Positions 61,997 through 64,000 of a stretch of 64,000 bases of DNA are shown here, in pieces. Source of the stretch: JBBRHQ01 sp963725315. GTDB taxonomy: Bacteria > Actinomycetota > Thermoleophilia > Solirubrobacterales > 70-9. Where the stretch lies: assembly GCA_963725315.1 (NCBI GenBank), contig CAVRYA010000009.1, positions 1 through 64,000 on the forward strand, given 5' to 3'. The first letter of the stretch is position 1, and every line of letters starts with the position of its first letter. Below the pieces are notes generated by a model. That model saw only the letters and a program-made list of their open reading frames with translations, had not been told where the DNA came from and made no database searches. The translations under genes and the position numbers were made by a program.

Positions 61997-62664
61997 GCGA
62001 TCCCTCCGGGATCTCCCCCGCCTCCTCGAACGGGGAGAACGGCGCCGGCTCCGGGGAGCGGGCCTCGGACGCGCGCGAGCGGATCCTCGCCGCGGCCGTC
62101 TCGCGGATCGCCAGCGAGGGGATAGACGACGTCCGCATCGCCCGGATCGCGGTCGACGCCGGGGTCTCGCCGGCGCTCGTCCACTACCACTTCGACTCCC
62201 GCGAGACCCTGCTGGCCGAGGCGCTGACCTACTCCTATCACCGCATCGGCAACGTCCGCATCCCCGAGCGCGAGACGCCAGACCTCTCGACCGAGGAGCG
62301 GATGCGGCGGATGCTCGACAACTACCTGCCGCTGCCCGGCGAGCAGCGCCAGGACTGGATGCTCTGGGTCGAGCTATGGCTGCGGGCGATCCGCCACCCC
62401 GAGCTGGCGCCGATCTCCGCCCGGCTCTACGCCGACATGCACGAGTGGGTCCGCGGGGCGATCGCCGCCGACGCGGCCGAGGCCGGCCTCGATGCCGACG
62501 AGTTCGCCGACCACCTGCTGGCGCTGATCGACGGCTGCGGGGTGCGGGCGATGATCGGCGACCCCGGGATGGACCTGGAGCGGATGCGGGAGCTGGTCTG
62601 GTCCTTCATCGCGGCGGAGCTGGGATACGACCCCGATCCGGCGCTCGCGGCGAGGGCAGCCTGA
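61993..62664 (+). CDS. TetR-family regulator (BetI-like C-terminus)
   Basis: A 223-residue protein from TTG 61993, overlapping the Rieske stop (TTGA). The helix-turn-helix lies at about residues 25-70 (ILAAAVSRIASEGIDDVRIA, GVSPALVHYHFDSRETLL). The C-terminal domain (LADMHEWVRGAIAADAAEAG-like, LIDGCGVRAMIGDPGMDLER) resembles the BetI/TetR_C_6 group, which often senses choline, polyamines or related amines. Likely the local regulator of the amine-use genes. Confidence 0.88.
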   Translation: MSDPSGISPASSNGENGAGSGERASDARERILAAAVSRIASEGIDDVRIARIAVDAGVSPALVHYHFDSRETLLAEALTYSYHRIGNVRIPERETPDLSTEERMRRMLDNYLPLPGEQRQDWMLWVELWLRAIRHPELAPISARLYADMHEWVRGAIAADAAEAGLDADEFADHLLALIDGCGVRAMIGDPGMDLERMRELVWSFIAAELGYDPDPALAARAA

Positions 62665-62667
62665 GGG

Positions 62668-62802
62668 ATGCACAGCCAGGGGGACCCGGTCCTCGTCCAC
62701 CTGCCGCCCGAGGCCCTGCGGGTGCTGGGCGGCGATCCCGGCGGCACCGCCGCCACCGTGACCACCGAGACCCCGACCCCCGACGCCGAAGTGGCCGGAT
62801 GA
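62668..62802 (+). CDS. 44-residue TOBE-like fragment of an ABC transporter ATPase
   Basis: A short frame starting at ATG 62668, three bases after the TetR stop, and overlapping the next start (ATGA at 62799-62802). GDPVLVHLPPEALRVLGGD is typical of the C-terminal TOBE segment of PotA-like ABC transporter ATPases; the tail is Thr/Pro-rich. No ATPase domain is present. It is either a remnant left by an internal deletion that kept the translational coupling, or a very small protein derived from it. Confidence 0.6.
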   Translation: MHSQGDPVLVHLPPEALRVLGGDPGGTAATVTTETPTPDAEVAG

Positions 62803-64000
62803 GCCGCGCCGACGTCGACGTGATCGTGGTCGGGGCCGGCCTCGCCGGGCTGACCGCGGCCCGCGAGCTCTCCGGCTCCGGGCTCGAGGTCGTCGTGCTC
62901 GAGGCGCGCGAGCGGATCGGCGGTCGCACCTGGACCAAGGCCGACGCTTTGCCCGGGATAACGCTCGACATGGGGGCCCAATCGGTTGACTCGCGCCAGC
63001 CGCTGATCACGGCGGAGGTCGCCCGCTACGGCCTCGCAACCGGGGAGGAGCTCCCATTCGAGCCACCGAATGTCTGGCGGCTGCGCGGCGAGCGGCTGGG
63101 CCCCGGGATGCCGGTGCCGGTCTCCGAGCTGGCCGATCTCGAACGCCTGCTGGCGGAGGTCCACTTCGCCGGGCGCCGGGTCGACGCCGACGCCCCGTGC
63201 TCCGAGCAGGACATCGCCGACCTCGACATCCCGATCACCGAGTGGGTCGAGAGACTCGGCCTCGCCCCCGCCACCGAGGAGCTGGGCTCGGTCTTCGGCA
63301 GCTCGCTGATGTCGGGCGAGGCCGCGGAATCCTCGATGCTGCTGATGGCGCGCCACCTGGCCGCGGCCGGGGGCCTCTGGTCCTTCCTCAGCGTCGACTA
63401 CGCCGGGGTCGAAGGCGGGACCAGCGCGATCTCCGGGGCGATCGCCGGCGACGTCGAGGCCGAGGTGATCCTCGGCACCGAGGTCGAGGCGGTCGAGCAC
63501 GGCGGCGACGGCGCCCTCGTTCACGGCGGCGGGGAGCCGATCCGCGCGCGGTCGGTGATCCTCACCGTCCCGCTCAACGCGCTACGGCGGATCGATCTCC
63601 GCCCCGGGCTCTCGCCGGCGACCATGGCCGGGATCGAGGCCGGCAGCGCCAATCTCGGGGCCAAGTACTGGGCGCTGGCAAAGGACGCCCCCGAGGACTT
63701 CCACGCCCTCGGCGAGGCGCCGGGGATCGACGTCGCCTCGAGCTGGAAGCGGGTCGGAGAGGGCGTCTTGATCGTCGGCTTCGGACGTGACGCGTCGAGC
63801 CTCGACGGGGACGACACCGCCGCGGTCGAAGCGTCCCTGCGCCACTACCTTCCCGAGCTGGAGCTGACCGCCTCGACCTGGCACGACTGGGCGAGCGATC
63901 CCTACGCGGGAGGCACCTGGGGAGGTTGGCGGCCGGGCTGGGCGAACGCCGGGCTGCCGGAGCTCCTTGCCTCCGAGGCGCCGCTGCTCTTCGCCGGATC
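62799..64000 (+). CDS. Flavin monoamine oxidase family protein (3' end outside window)
   Basis: The frame is open from ATG 62799 to the window end (about 400 codons). The FAD-binding motif VIVVGAGLAGLTAARELS is at the start, with VVLEARERIGGRTWT next to it and LDMGAQSVDSRQPL following, as in MAO/polyamine oxidase-type enzymes. WGGWRPGWANAGLPEL near the edge belongs to the FAD/substrate region. It should oxidise an amine to an aldehyde or imine with H2O2. Translationally coupled to the TOBE fragment; the operon continues beyond the window. Confidence 0.9.
   Translation, partial: MSRADVDVIVVGAGLAGLTAARELSGSGLEVVVLEARERIGGRTWTKADALPGITLDMGAQSVDSRQPLITAEVARYGLATGEELPFEPPNVWRLRGERLGPGMPVPVSELADLERLLAEVHFAGRRVDADAPCSEQDIADLDIPITEWVERLGLAPATEELGSVFGSSLMSGEAAESSMLLMARHLAAAGGLWSFLSVDYAGVEGGTSAISGAIAGDVEAEVILGTEVEAVEHGGDGALVHGGGEPIRARSVILTVPLNALRRIDLRPGLSPATMAGIEAGSANLGAKYWALAKDAPEDFHALGEAPGIDVASSWKRVGEGVLIVGFGRDASSLDGDDTAAVEASLRHYLPELELTASTWHDWASDPYAGGTWGGWRPGWANAGLPELLASEAPLLFAG

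Noticed and set aside
60745..62664. A single Rieske-TetR fusion protein
   Set aside because: The join exists only because the frameshift at 61015 puts the middle of the Rieske gene out of frame. The TetR has its own TTG start overlapping the true Rieske stop.

Overview
The window reads as chromosomal DNA of a high-GC actinobacterium, most likely of the Thermoleophilia/Solirubrobacterales type. This is inferred from strong G/C third-position bias, many Sec-exported soil-type proteins, PD40 beta-propeller proteins with mature ends like AFPGKPG and AFPGRNG, DUF6328, DUF2277 and DUF4242 proteins, and a c-di-AMP riboswitch in front of an Rpf-like gene. No 16S or other marker is present, so the lineage is tentative. 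I found no rRNA, tRNA, CRISPR array, prophage or intact insertion sequence.

Layout. 0-5 kb: ECF sigma factor, metallophosphoesterase, a cupin gene facing a TetR gene across a clear operator, then a 430-base gap holding two gene remnants. 5-10 kb: FkbM methyltransferase, YjbQ, and a minus-strand operon (TetR, alpha/beta hydrolase, acyltransferase, SRPBCC) headed by a perfect 17-bp palindrome. 10-16 kb: secreted proteins with strong terminators, a berberine-bridge-type flavoenzyme, and a large LuxR/AAA regulator with a 22-bp palindrome between them. 16-31 kb: serine hydrolase, PD40 proteins, a TIGR03118 protein, a GH94-like secreted enzyme, MBL and PHP hydrolases, a PfkB kinase, a P450, and a secreted two-domain protein joining a glycerophosphodiesterase to a nitrilase-fold domain. 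30.7-38 kb: c-di-AMP riboswitch and Rpf-like gene, 5'-3' exonuclease, EttA, RTX-like Cys-rich repeat protein, IS481 fragment, class A PBP. 38-52 kb: second P450 (paralogue of the first), PLP decarboxylase, PhoD phosphatase, two MFS transporters, MBL-rhodanese, FAD protein, LtrA, and two paralogous secreted three-repeat proteins. 52-64 kb: thiolase/DUF2855 pair, RecQ, then a probable amine/polyamine catabolic neighbourhood (agmatinase, acyl-CoA dehydrogenase, Rieske oxygenase, TetR, ABC-transporter TOBE fragment, flavin amine oxidase cut by the window end).

About a dozen otherwise well-conserved genes are broken by a single-base frameshift. In each case I could reconstruct, the repair is to remove one base, usually from a short G or C run. 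One-sided +1 errors point to sequencing or assembly error rather than pseudogenes, so these genes are reported as CDS with a stated frameshift. Genuine remnants are a BTAD-domain fragment (3292-3430), a C-terminal fragment (3447-3584) and an IS481 transposase fragment (35445-35941).

Cellular themes are envelope and cell-wall biology (PBP, Rpf-like hydrolase, many exported proteins), lipid and acyl-CoA metabolism (thiolase, acyl-CoA dehydrogenase, acyltransferase, P450s), and local regulation by TetR/LuxR proteins sitting beside dyad operators.
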